A stretch of 64,000 nucleotides of DNA, from NCBI GenBank assembly GCA_027922465.2, contig BQMF02000058.1, positions 186,001 to 250,000 on the forward strand, read 5' to 3'. Positions within the stretch are counted from its first letter, which is position 1, and every line of letters starts with the position of its first letter. A program made the position numbers and the translations under genes. This DNA comes from Turritopsis dohrnii. Taxonomy: Eukaryota > Cnidaria > Hydrozoa > Anthoathecata > Oceaniidae. Below the pieces are notes generated by a model that made no database searches, had not been told where the DNA came from, and saw only the letters and a list, made by a program, of their open reading frames with translations. Below are positions 1-12,500 of this stretch, piece after piece.

Positions 1-2715
1 AGATGTTTGTGCTTAGTCCCATTTTATGCGCTGAGAAAGCAGCATGAAAAGCAATGTTGTTGTAACATTCACCGTTTTATTTTTTGATGGCTTAGAAAAA
101 GTATTCGCTCTTTGCCAACAATCCAGGAAAAATGCTTATGTAATCTTTTCAAAATTATACAAGTTCGAGGAGAACAGAGAGAGTGCGATATATGTGTGTG
201 TTTGTACTTGTACGCACCGCTTGTGGTTATCTACGATCTGATCTAAAGCAGCAATTTTTGATGTTATTGTTATGGACCCGACGGAAAAATCATTTCAGAA
301 GTCTCTTAACAATAGTTGATAAATTGCACAAAAAGGAATCTACAATTACAATTTTGTAAGGGGAAAAAACAATCAAGCGATCGAAATATCACAAGAACTC
401 GTCATTGGAAAACTAAGAGAAGAAAGGGTCGCTGTTATGCTTATATTCTAAAACAAGGAAGATAAAAGAATTAATATTTTAAATGTGAAAGAGAATGGTT
501 TGATATACAGAACAATAATCTTCATTTTGTTCAGCTTAAAATTGACATTTTGAAATTTATTTTCAATTCGGAAAAGACAGATATCCATTTCTTTATTTTT
601 GGATGTTATATAAGGTCGAATTCAAAAGACGGTACTGATTTTAAACGAACGAAAATAGGAAGGGAAACATCCTTTGATAAAAAAAAGTATATACATTCGA
701 TGATCAACAAAAATTCATGATTACTCGCGAACATTAGTTAAAGTACTAAAGGACTCGTATTGGTTATAATTCAAGTATCCAAGACAATCTGCACAGTGTG
801 GAAGCTAGTGATATCGTTTATAGGATATGACTTTAATGAACGAAAATAAATCTGAATCACTGGAAGGTAATTAACTTATTAGACTGTGAATTGAGTGTCA
901 GTTATGTACTTGCTAACTTAATTTAGACTGCCTTTATTTATTTGAAAATTATTGATGATTGATATAAACCAGATCGAATGACAAAATGAGGAATCAAGTC
1001 TAAACATCTTTATCGTTTTACAAAAAAATTAATCTTTATAAATAAGTGAAAAATTAAATAAAAATTATACTTCGTTTTGAGTGAACTTTCGTTGGCTTAT
1101 CTTAGTCTCCTCCTATTTGCCAAATTCATTGCGATTATATTTTGTTTATAAGAAACTAGATTTGCTATAGATTTGCAGGGATTTATATACAACTTGGTAG
1201 AATTGTTTGTGAAAAATTCCCTGCAAAGCCGCTGGAGAATCCACAGAAATACTCAAAATACGATGTTTTGTTGCATGCAAGAATAGCTTATAAATCTTTG
1301 TGTTAAATGCTGAGTTAAAAATCTCATAAGTAATTAAACTTTTTCGTGTAATAGTCTCGTCGAAAATGTCGAGATGGTTTTACCTCCATATAGAACCTTA
1401 CAAATCATTAAAATTGGAAGAACTGCATATGGAAAGACTTAATGTGACCATTTCCTCCTTTTTTATTATTCTTTTCGTTTTTATTTCATTTTAGTGTTTT
1501 CATTCCAAAAACACATAGCACGGTTCTTTCGCCATAGGGAGTAAGTTCCTGTGTAATGGCCTTCCGCGAAGCGGCTTCTTCTGTGTATTCATTTTAGCTC
1601 TGATTTCAATTTATTTCTTTTCCATTTTCTTTTTTATATTCGTTTTGTTTTGTTACACTTGATGCTGTTCCTACATTTCATGCATTGTTTACATTTGCAA
1701 TAATTTTGTTGTTGCTATCCTTGTTTATTTATTTATTTACATCAAAAAGAAAAACAAAATACTTGCAGGTGATTTTTTTTTGCCCTTTTTAAAATTTCTA
1801 TGAAGCTTTCCATTTTCGCTATCTTTGCTTTTTATCATACTCCTGAATATTCAGTATCGCGCTTATAATGGAAATTCAACGGTTGAAAGGGTTTCAATAT
1901 TTCAGAATCAATTTTCTTTTTAACGCCTTGATTATTCAAGCCTACTCATATTACCTTCTGCTCATTTCTATCTGACCCGTAGAGAACATAAGCTGTCAAC
2001 TAACGGTGGAAATAGGTACTGGCTGAAATACGTGTCGATGTTTGTATTCTCACATGGAATTGCTCCCTATTCCATGTATGTATTGCACATATAGGCAAGT
2101 GTGAAGCATTGAACTAATCGACAGCCGTTGTTTTCCAATAAGGCCTTCTTTTGTCGATATGCGGCTCATTGTCGATAAAATCCTGGACTAATAAAAAAGT
2201 CAGTATGTTATGGCTGTCAATCAATATCCTTTTTTCTGTTTTCATATGGTAAAGTGATAAGCTATTATCAAACGAAGCCGTTTTTATGTATTTCACAGAG
2301 CATTTGAGGGCATCAGAGATATTGATCTCTGGACAGAGGAACACAAATTTCTGAGCGCATATTCGCATAAAAAAAACAATCGCAGTTTCGAACAGAAACA
2401 ATTAAGGAGTTATAATAACCATTGTCAAAAAAGATAATAAAGTTTTGTATAAAAATGTTAGATAAAGGGTTTGTAGAGAACAATTAAGGAATATATGGAT
2501 GTATATAGATTTGGTATTAAATGTTCTATTAAGGTATTACGTCTCACAGCGTGAACAGAAATCTTAACAGCGTGTCAGAAGAAGTACTTTATCAAATCAA
2601 TTGGCTTAATTAATTGGACGTTGGTTAAAAAAACAGTCGATTATAAAATTAATAAAAAAAAGAAATTAAATTTTAAGTAAAACGTACAAATTAAAGATAT
2701 AGAAAAGAATTAAAT
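1..2715. other. Upstream non-coding stretch, no gene seen
   Basis: AT-rich sequence with only short, compositionally unremarkable open frames on both strands. I found no splice-flanked exon with recognisable protein content, no tRNA-like structure and no clear transposon ends. By position it should hold the 5' flank and possibly 5' UTR or regulatory DNA of the homeobox gene that starts at 2716. No specific site can be named from sequence alone. Confidence 0.5.
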
Positions 2716-5494
2716 ATGGTTGAAGAGAATACCACTCAAATGACATTAACGGCAGGTAGATAGTGATTTCTTTTTTTAAAATAACTTTAATGTATTATTG
2801 TCGTTTTGAGAATTAGTCTGTGGCCTTGGTGTGATTGTTCTGTTCACATTGATTTTCTGGTGCTATTTCAACAACCATCCAAGATTAAATGTCAGTGGAT
2901 TGTTTTCTACAATTTGCAAAAATTGGAACAAAAAATAACAAAAGAAATTAAAACGAAGGACGGATTCCACAATTGGTCGCGTTTGGTTGCCGAACACTGG
3001 TTGTCGCATTTTTTACTGATTCAACACTCTTTTGATTTGTTACCAGATGGCACTTTGTTGTTCACTGTTAATGCTGACAATCCCATTTTTATTTGACTTT
3101 AAATAAATCATTCCGAAACTGTATTTTTTGTTCATCAACGGAAATGTTGAGTTAAATATAAATTCAACCGTATATAGCTAAGTCATGACAATGTTTTCAT
3201 TTTTGGTTCAGACTCCTATCAAGAACAACGATACACAAATGGAAAACGTAAACAGAGAAGATACAGGACGACGTTCACACAATATCAACTGGATGAATTG
3301 GAAAGGGCGTTTGATAAGACTCACTATCCAGACGTGTTTATGAGGGAAGAACTGGCAATGAGAATCAGTCTAACGGAGGCTAGAGTTCAGGTTAGTAAAT
3401 TTCAATCTGAAAAACATTTTGCCAAGAAAAAATTTATTAAAAATGATATTCTATGACAAATACCACGAGATCGTCAAAGGTAGTATTTATACTAACGGTC
3501 CCGGTAAAAAAAGTAAGCCGTGCGGTGACCCCCATCAGCACACTAATCTGGGTGTCTACGGAACTACTATGCACCATCCTGCTTGAGCAGCATTACAAGC
3601 AGGTAAATGAGGCAAATGTAAAACTCAATTATCCAAAGAAATCATGTTGATCATTCGAAATTGTTAGAGGACGTGAAAGTTTTTTCGGCGTTTTGGATCT
3701 GGTCCAACACCTTTGTACCGCACGTAAGAAATACGTTTAAAGTAAATGACGTATCATTTTTCAGTCCGAATTATCCAGGATGTTAAAGGATTCAACCGTT
3801 TGTCGGGGAATCTTTTCATACCAGTGCTTTCTAAGTCTTGGTTATATCTATTTCTCTCACATGGACAGAGCTCATGAAACACACAGAAACTAAATGACTC
3901 ATTTTGTTACTCGTGACAATATAATTGCTGCTTTCAATATGGAAGACAATATTTACGAAATCAGTGTATCGCTAATTCCGCTTTTAACAAGCGCGTTGCC
4001 AATTGTCAGATAAGATTATGTTGTGTTTTTAATCTTGACGCCATTTGCCGTTTACTGTAGAAAGATTTTGCCCAAAAAGTCCTGTTTATAGTCGTGTTTA
4101 TAGTCGTGTGTGAGACTTTTAGTAGCTTTCAGGTAAAATGATGTACTATAAGGAACGCCTGTTTAATGGTTTAATTTATTGAGTGATTGATGAGCATTAC
4201 GTTAAACGATAACTTTACCACAGAGGATTAAAGGATGAACTAGAGAGGTTATTCTCTGAAAGCTCTATTTTGATTTCTAACACTGGAACAAGCTTAACTT
4301 GTTCTTTGGTTCTTTTCAAACTTGGATATCAAAGTTGTTTTTTTTATAGTTTTCCACCTTGATATGTGATGAATAATCTTAACATCGCTTCTCTCTCATC
4401 TAATCCCATCAAATCTCAACTGCCAATTTCATCGTCTTCTTCGTTAAAAAATAGTCTTTTTGGGCGGAGAAGATAAATTTATTTGCATCCGGAGAAGGGC
4501 GGTAAATTACGTATAAGATTTATAGATGCTGTTCGTCATTTCTGACAAGAGATTTAGAAGATGAAGGACTTAAGATTAAAAGTTCTAGATAACCACTTAA
4601 AAAAAGAACACAGCTTTCCGAATGGAGACATTTGAATACTATTCCATTAGCTAACTTATTAATGTGCATTTAAAAGTATTGACAACTCGCATTGAAATCG
4701 GCATTGTTTGATCTTCTACCAATGCGATCGTTATCCGCATGTTTTTATATCTTCACCAACTATCGGTCTACATCTCTTTGTGTGCAGATCATACTCGTCG
4801 TACAGCAACCACAAGTTATCGTAATACTGTCGTAACACGCAGTATGCGCGAGGATTAAGGTATCGACATGTATTGTACGCAACTTATTCGACATGAAACA
4901 AACATGATGACATGGAGACGCTCTTAATCCTTTTGTTAATGCATCATCTTAGATTGTTCACGTATCTCATAAATGGCTTGAACGTCTTTCGGCCTTTTGT
5001 TTTTTTGATAAACATTACTCAGAGATAACCTTCATTAATTAGCCCCCGTTTTTTTATATTTTTAGGTGTGGTTTCAAAATCGCCGTGCAAAATGGAGGAA
5101 GCGAGAGAAATTGAGTATGCAGTTTCAACAACCACAACAATCAAATGGTTTGAATTATGACGTCACAAATAGTTATCATTCGATGCAAACAAGTCCGAAA
5201 TTAACGCAACCACGACCACTGGCCACCCATATTCCCACTTTAACTCATAACAGCCCGTACCAATCGTGGGCACAGTATTATTCACCGACAAACACGCCGT
5301 ATCCACAATACCCAGATTATCAAGGCACTGTACAAATGCCGGCTGGTTACGGTCGCTTACCAAATTTCCCGTACCACACGCCATCCAATGGACAACGAAT
5401 GTCGGGTTCTTCTGATGATTTGCAAAATGACACGTCATTCGGACAATCATCTTTTAATAATTTAAAAGCAGGGGGACAATTGATTTACGCGTAA
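2716..5494 (+). CDS. Paired-class homeobox transcription factor, aristaless/Arx-like
   Basis: Three exons: 2716-2755, 3212-3390 and 5066-5494, giving 215 aa. Phases agree: exon 1 ends one base into a codon at donor GTAGAT, exon 2 begins with two bases, and exon 2 ends in phase 0. The homeodomain is at about residues 29-88, preceded by KRKQ. It carries [26 protein letters not shown] and [15 protein letters not shown], with Gln at position 50 of the recognition helix. This is closest to aristaless/Arx/Alx proteins, which are nuclear DNA-binding regulators of development. The intron between homeodomain residues 46 and 47 (VQ|VW) is the classic site in paired-class genes. The C-terminal part is rich in Pro, Gln, Tyr and Ser. 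I see no convincing OAR motif there and no paired domain. The short exon 1 (MVEENTTQ) is the least certain part; another upstream first exon is possible. Confidence 0.85.
2806..3096 (+). pseudogene. MATH-domain relic (SPOP/speckle-type) in homeobox intron 1
   Basis: An open stretch of about 96 codons with no ATG, lying wholly inside intron 1 of the homeobox gene and ending at a stop. The translation reads like the middle and end of a MATH domain. LRISLWPW near its start resembles the 'cLr..P' strand. A central alternating-hydrophobic segment follows, and near the end comes [11 protein letters not shown], matching the LLPDDKLTLFCEV element of MATH-BTB ubiquitin-ligase adaptors. No BTB domain follows. 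It is probably a decayed gene fragment or retrocopy. The call rests on remembered family motifs, so moderate confidence only. Confidence 0.4.
3391..5065 (+). other. Homeobox intron 2
   Basis: Intron of 1675 bp with donor GTTAGT and acceptor after TTTTTAG, splitting the homeobox. Apart from short chance frames I see no conserved coding sequence, RNA gene or clear transposon within it. Confidence 0.7.
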
Positions 5495-6589
5495 ACGTGA
5501 ATTGGCAGAGCATCTTACATGTACGTCAGTTGAGCATATTAAAAGTACGTCAGCTCTTATAGGACAACATTGATGTGTCTTCAGGTCACGTGATGACGAC
5601 CGTAAACATCCCATGTCACGTGACTTGGAAGTTATCTGATACAAACTTTATCGAGAGAACATATTTGACTTGGAACGTGGAAAAACAAAAAGATTTTAGG
5701 AAATTATTAAAGAAAAAGTAAGGAAAAAGAAGATGATCAGTCTTCGCATAATTATAAAATTTGAAATGAATTTTCCAAATAAGATTGATCTTTTGGGAAA
5801 TTACCTCACAGCAGACAACGTCGCGTTTTTAAAATTTTTAACTACAAACGAATTTTTACTACAAACAATTTTTAACTAAACTACGGAAATGTCATTATTT
5901 GACAGCATGAAAGCGAGGCGATAATTTCTGTGAGGTCCATCTCTATCCCAAATGTCTCAACTAGACCGACTTTGTTTTCACTAGTTGTTTCCGATCATCT
6001 TCCGGTATGAATCCATACTTAGTCAACAGTATTTGTGATCTCCTTTATGCAATGAAAGAAGTATTTTTATTTTTTATCTTACGCATGTATGTGTATTTTT
6101 CAGAAAAAAGTGACGAAAATGTATATAAGTCTCCATATTGGCATGAATATATCTTATAAATAGAATGCGTTGTTTTCTATTCAATTCTATTAAGTATTGA
6201 ATGGCTCCTTTTATGAGTACATACACGAAGAATGTACGGATTAATAAAGGAAGTCAGTATTGACCAATCACATAAATGTTTGCATTTTTTATGGTTTCCT
6301 TAGGTCAGTTGTTGGATTTGGACAGTAATTCATTTATTTAGTCTTAGGGAAGAAATATTATCTTTAATGACACCAGAAAATATTCAAATATTCATGGCCC
6401 TGTTTATAAATTTAAAATAATTCCACCGTTGAAATAATCGTAAAGAAAATAAAGTTGTTGAAAATGTGCCATGAATAAAAATTTGTTTATACTCCTTTGC
6501 TCTTCCAAATGTCACATCACATCGTTTGTCTGGGATATTTTTTAACATGATACCATACTGCTATCCTGCCATATACGATTTTTGTTGCG
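5495..6589. other. Tail-to-tail intergenic gap: 3' ends of homeobox gene and TDO
   Basis: About 1.1 kb between the stop codon of the homeobox gene (+) and the stop codon of the dioxygenase gene (-). It should hold both 3' UTRs. An AATAAA occurs on the plus strand near 6233 and another near 6475, either of which could serve the homeobox gene. No coding exon seen. Confidence 0.5.
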
Positions 6590-9500
6590 TCATATCAATA
6601 ACGTCAAGATTAAACTTTTTCTTGCTGAATCATCAATCTTTTCAATATAAGTTTGAGGAATGAGATAGCTTGATAAATTATAGAAATCCAAGAAAGGATG
6701 GTAACGCTCACTGAAATAAAACAACGTTTACAATAGCGAAACCAGGACGTTTAAAAAACATCAAACCTTTTGAGCATAACATTTCTGATAAGTTTACCAT
6801 TCTCGTAGCAAATCGGTGTACGTAGAAATCCACGTTACCTGATTGTTGAGCGTAGATAGTTATAGCCAGTAGACCCAACAGTTCCGGACTTGGAACCAAT
6901 TTGACGTTGGACCAAAAGTAGATGGTGACCTAAAAAAGAGTTTGCTTTCAGAATTTTGAAATATCATGGAGACGATAATCAACCATCTTAAGCATTCTTA
7001 CATCTCCATTTGCTGATAAGTGAATCAATATCTACTAATAATGTTAACATTTGAAAAGCTTCATGGAAGATAGCCTCTTCATGATAATAGAATATAACCA
7101 ACGCCATTTTGAAAGCTTTCCACGAAAGGCTGCGAGCACCTAAAGGTTTCAAGTTATTGAAGAAGGATGGTGGAATTATATAAGAAGATGAAACAACAGT
7201 CTAAACAACCTCTTCGAAGCAAATTGCAGTATATTTCTTCATCAAGAATGGCTTGCATCGATTGCTAAAATACAGTGAAATTGATGTGGCCTGGCGTAAG
7301 TTAAAGTTTGCATTGTCACTATGACGTACTTATCAGGAATTTATTTTGAAAGATTTGAAAATAGGAAGGGTATAGTAATTTGTACAATGTATTTATAAAA
7401 TAAATAGATGGATCAGTGTAAGGAAGATTACCTTATTCTTGTTATATGTTTCGAGTAATTTTTCTTTTTCATGTTCACCAGTTTCATTCTAAAGGCAAGT
7501 TAACGTTAAAAACACCTTCCAAAATAATGCAAATTCGAGAATGTTGTCAGACAGTGTGGTTTTGTTACCTTTTTGTTACCTTTCTCACTTTACTTTTACA
7601 TTTCCTTATCAATAATATTCTTATCAACATCTTAGACGTAATGAATCTTTGTAAATCATAACGGCTTCGCATTTCTTATCTTGATGTTGTATGAATTTTA
7701 AATGATAAATCAAAAAAAAAAAGCTTTGACAGATCAGTTGCCACATATGGTTGATGGTTTCTTAACGATCTGATGTCATCAACATGATGAAAGAAAAGTA
7801 GAATTTATGAAGTTCTAAGGGGCTGATCACATGGAGTTTTTTATCCCGGCAGGCGGGATCTCGTCAAAACGTCCCGTCTCGCCCTGCCGGGATGAAAAGC
7901 TCCATATGACCACCCCCTAACATGATTAAACTCAATAACGTGAAATTTAAAAGTCAAAGATGTGCATTTGATGTCTCTAGTGTATTTTCCGACAGTTCCC
8001 GAGTATTGCAAAAGTTAAAAAATAGGAGGCTATGTTTTTATTAGATACTGACACAGACTAACAAATGCTGATCCTCTAACCACTTCGTAAAAGCTGCTTT
8101 GATCATAGCCCAGAAGTTGACGATGTTATGTGTTCTGATGAAAAGCTTTTCCAACCAAATCTATGAAATAAATTTTAAAGAATATTAAGGTTTTTGAAAG
8201 TTTAAAAAAAAAATGAATTTGAAAAAAAAAACTAATAGCAAAACAAAACAAATTAATTATTATAGTCCAATAAATTTAAATTAATTTAAAAGCAGAAGCC
8301 AGGGCATCCGTGCAGATAAACCTCTTCCCGACTCTCGTTTTGATGAAACGCGAGTTACAGTTAAGCAACATGGGATCGCTCAATTCAACAAAATCTTTTC
8401 ATCATCCAGCTACTAAGGCCGGGGAAAACACCGATTCCAGGACGGACACCGACTATCAAACCACCAAGCACATTACTCTCGACCAAAACCACAAAATCGA
8501 GCCAAAATGCACCATCCACAGTCGAAAGTAGCAGTTCCATGGCAAGGTAATAACTCATGTAGTCGTTGTGGCGCAACAAGACACGATTGTCGTAACACGC
8601 AAGGTGTCCACTGTAGTGTGTGCGACATTCAAACAAGACGAAACCACATATTCTGAAAGCGGATCAGAAAGTAGCGATGAAGAACAAAACGAATTTTACG
8701 TATTTGTCATTAACTCAGACTCCTCCATCAACAGCATCCACAATTTCGCTTGGACCAAAATGAATCCATAACCAAATCTTTCGCCAACAACCACGAATAC
8801 CCTTATCAAGCCACAAAGCCACTACCTGTTGCAGGAAAATTCTCCGAGACAAGTTATTCCTAAATTTGATAAAATCCTTCCGAAGCTACACAATGCCACC
8901 ACGGCGTTTTTCGGTTCAAACGGTATCAGCAGTGCGTTTGAAATCTTCAAGAAAAAGATATAACTGGTGTTAAATGGATGCGCTAAAAGTATTTCAAACG
9001 ACGTTCTCGTTTGGGGTTCATCAGAGGAGCATCACAACCGAAACCTCAAAACCGTATTGCAGCGCCTGCAAGATCATGCTTTAAAACTCAACTGTAATAA
9101 ATCTTTACTCGTTACTCAAACATAAAGCGCGAGCTCTCGATTGAGTTACAAGGTATTTTACTGAAGCGATGGCATCGTTGTACCGCGGACGTAACGAAAA
9201 GATTTACTCGACATCGCTCACCGGCAACACCAAGGAATGACGCGAATCAAAGCCTTACTCCGACAGAAAGTTTGGTGGCCCAGGATCTCCTCCGATGCCG
9301 AAAGATTAATCGCAAAGTGTCCGACCTGTCAATTAATCACACCATCGGTTAAACGCGAATGGATACCTACAATATCGGTCATCGCACTGTTAGCCCGTAT
9401 TGGCCACAAGCACACGGAGAGGTCGAGAGGTTTATTCGAAGACATGTAGTGTACACATGTAGAAGGAAAAGAATCGAGAGTAGAACTCGACAAGTTTATG

Positions 9501-12500
9501 CATAACTATCGTACAACACCACACGCAGGAACCGGAAAAGCACCGGCCGACCTGATGTTCCAACACGAACCCAAAAACGACATTCCTCACAGGGCCAACT
9601 ATAAACTGTCGTTCACTACCTACCAACAATACACGCCACGTACAAGCGAGAGAGCAATTTCAAGTAGGAGACACCGTGATCATAAAGAACTTCCGGCGCC
9701 GCTTCAAAACTGAACCATACTACGAGATAGAACCGTAGGAAATCTCGAAAGTATATCCTCGTAATGTGCGGAAAAATAATCGTTTGCAACAACATACACG
9801 TCAAGAAGTTCTTCCAGCCAGTAAGCCATCTTCCGATAATGCCCATAGCAACAACACTAACAGCCGTAGAACCGATTAAAATAATCGGTGACATTATGCC
9901 GGACACCGAATAGTAGACTCTCAGAATTTCGTTTACGACACACAACTAGTGTTTAAGGCACATAACTAGTGTTTAAGACACATAACTAGTGTTTAAGGCA
10001 CATAACTAGTGTTTAAGGCACATAACTAGTGTTTAAGGCACACAACTAGTGTTTAAGGCACACAACTAGTGTTTAAGGCACACAACTAGTGTTTAAGGCA
10101 CATAACTAGTGTTTAAGGCACATAACTAGTGTTTAAGACACATAACTAGTGTTTAAGGCACATACCAGGGAATCCTGAATAAAAAGAAAGAAAGTGTATT
10201 TCCATCACCATACAAGTAACTTCACCATACAAATTAGGAGATATTGTACCTCTACTAAACTAAGCAGTGAAGAGTTTTTCTCCGATTTTTCAATAAGGTC
10301 CCGTTGATCATCTCTGAATACTTCCCTAAACAGGAGTGTACTGCCAGCAAATGTCGCAAAATCGCCAGTAAAGCTAATGTCACTGAAAGCGATAGAACTA
10401 TCGCAAATTTTTTTGGCGATAGACAAATCTTCTGTCGCAAATACTATCGCAAACACCTGTTACATGTGTGTCCACTGAAAATAATTAATTTTTAAAAATA
10501 AGTTCTTTTTAATTCTAAACCATGGATAGTGAAGACGAACTATTGTGTGTTCTCGGTGCTACTTTGCTTTTAAACAAAAAGAAAAAAAGAAAAATAAAAT
10601 CATGTATTGGGTTCAGGAAATTTATTGTGAGCGAGAAGAATACGGTGTTGCAAGATTAGCAAATCAGATGAGAATTTCAAATAGGGAACAATATTTGTTT
10701 TTAAAATCAGGACTTTCTTTATCGTACAGACAAGGATATTTTCTCGCACATTCAGCAAGAGATACTTCTTACAATAAACTCAGTTGTGTTTTTCTACCCA
10801 TTCTTATTATTACTTGTTGCAATACACCATCTCGGAGTGAATGACGCCATATTAAAAATTAACGGGAATATTATTATAGTGGTGCAAGTTAGACTTTATG
10901 GAGATAACAGGGCATTCAGCCATTTTGATATCAACAAGAAACGTTGTGCTCCTGCTCTCTTAAATTCTTCTTCAATTTTTGCAATTATCTCGCTGAATAT
11001 TGACTTGAAAGGAACTTGGACAACCCTACTGGACTTGGATTTTAACTGATATTTGGATTTGATTACTGCTGAAAAAGAAGGACAAGATTTTTGGATTTCG
11101 AATTTGTACTTGACGCTCTGGTATCATAGTATAGACGCTTGTGTAGGTTAATGTAAACAGATCTTTCGAACAAGAAAGCTTCGGAGTCAAAAAAGGATTG
11201 TTTTTCTGAAAAACTGATTCTTCATTGCTTTATTTGTACACTTTATGTTGAACTCAGAACTTATATATTTAGTTTCTGGGTTGATATTTTTATCTAAGAA
11301 GCTTCAGAAATACGATTTACTCTCTAACAAATGCTGATTGCAAAGATATTGATGGATGAACGACTGACGATTTATACATTTATAATTTCTGATTGTGGTT
11401 GAAGATTTTTATACAATGTTTTTTCATTGTATTCGTTGTTTATAGCGCTCCAATAAGAATAAATATTAAAAATATTCAATATTAAAAGCATGAAAAGTTT
11501 TGAAGTAAAATTTTCGGTTCACAAGGAGTATATGCGCAAGAAAAAGGAATGATGTCTCTATCTCTGAATGTCAATATATGTCAGAACTCTATGATTCTTA
11601 TAATTATCATCGAGGAGTAAACTGTTGAAGAAGTAATCCTTTCTGAAGGTGAATTGTTAATGTAGAGAATGTTGAGGAGAAACTGCTGTTGATGCAGATG
11701 TATTAAATTCTATGACAATTCTTCACTTGTTTCATATGAAGTGACAACAACTAATGGAGAAGAAATTGTACCTAGATACTGTCAACCAAGTTTTTGTATA
11801 TAGTCAACTTGATCTAGAGTTGCCGAAAAACTGTTTGAAATCTCAAATTGTAAATAATGAGTTCAGTTTTAATTATAATAAATAGTGAAACTTTTTGTAG
11901 GTATACTGAAATCTGGCTATAATTTTTAGGTAACCTGGCAACAATGAATGAAAATGGAATGAAAATACATAAATACTTTGAAATATTTTTTTATGGTGTC
12001 ACTATACATAATTGAAACAGTTTTTTAGTCCTTGTAAACCCCATCATGACTTATTTTTCCTAACAAAAGCTACACATGATAGCACAATATGTCTATTTCA
12101 TTTTTCCAAGTGGCCCCATATTTCCACAGAATTGCCTGTAGGGTGCTTTCCTATAATATTGCCATTGAAATACCACTCCTAAGCTCTTGTGTAAAAGCTT
12201 TCACTTTGATATTGAGAAGCAAGCAATCTCTAAACAGAAACTTGTGAACATGTGGTATAACGTTTGACACTATGTTTATGCACACAAATAACTTTCTTTA
12301 AAAGAACAACTGCAAAAATAAATTTTTTATCTGTAGATTCGTTAAATAAAAGAACCGAAACCCACGTTGTCACATGGCTAGTTTTGTTTTTATTTTGTGT
12401 TATGATCACGTCATCATAATATTTACAATTTCATCCGTCAATAGACTCTTTAATACTGAATTTGGTAGTTAGCACAGATAATTTTACCGGAGTTCAAAGT

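Noticed and set aside
2114..2401. 95-codon minus-strand frame
   Set aside because: No splice-flanked conservation or recognisable motif; treated as chance.
5163..5450. Minus-strand frame opposite the homeobox 3' exon
   Set aside because: Shadow of the coding exon, with no recognisable protein content.
6708..6899. Minus-strand hydrophobic frame (starts [16 protein letters not shown]) that looked like a membrane protein exon
   Set aside because: The same DNA in another frame encodes the TDO segment [18 protein letters not shown] with correct splice phases on both sides, so the hydrophobic frame is a shadow.
12061..12180. Minus-strand segment resembling the TDO region around FW ([12 protein letters not shown])
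   Set aside because: Lies inside the nested transposon; the real exon with NFW was found at 8059-8160.
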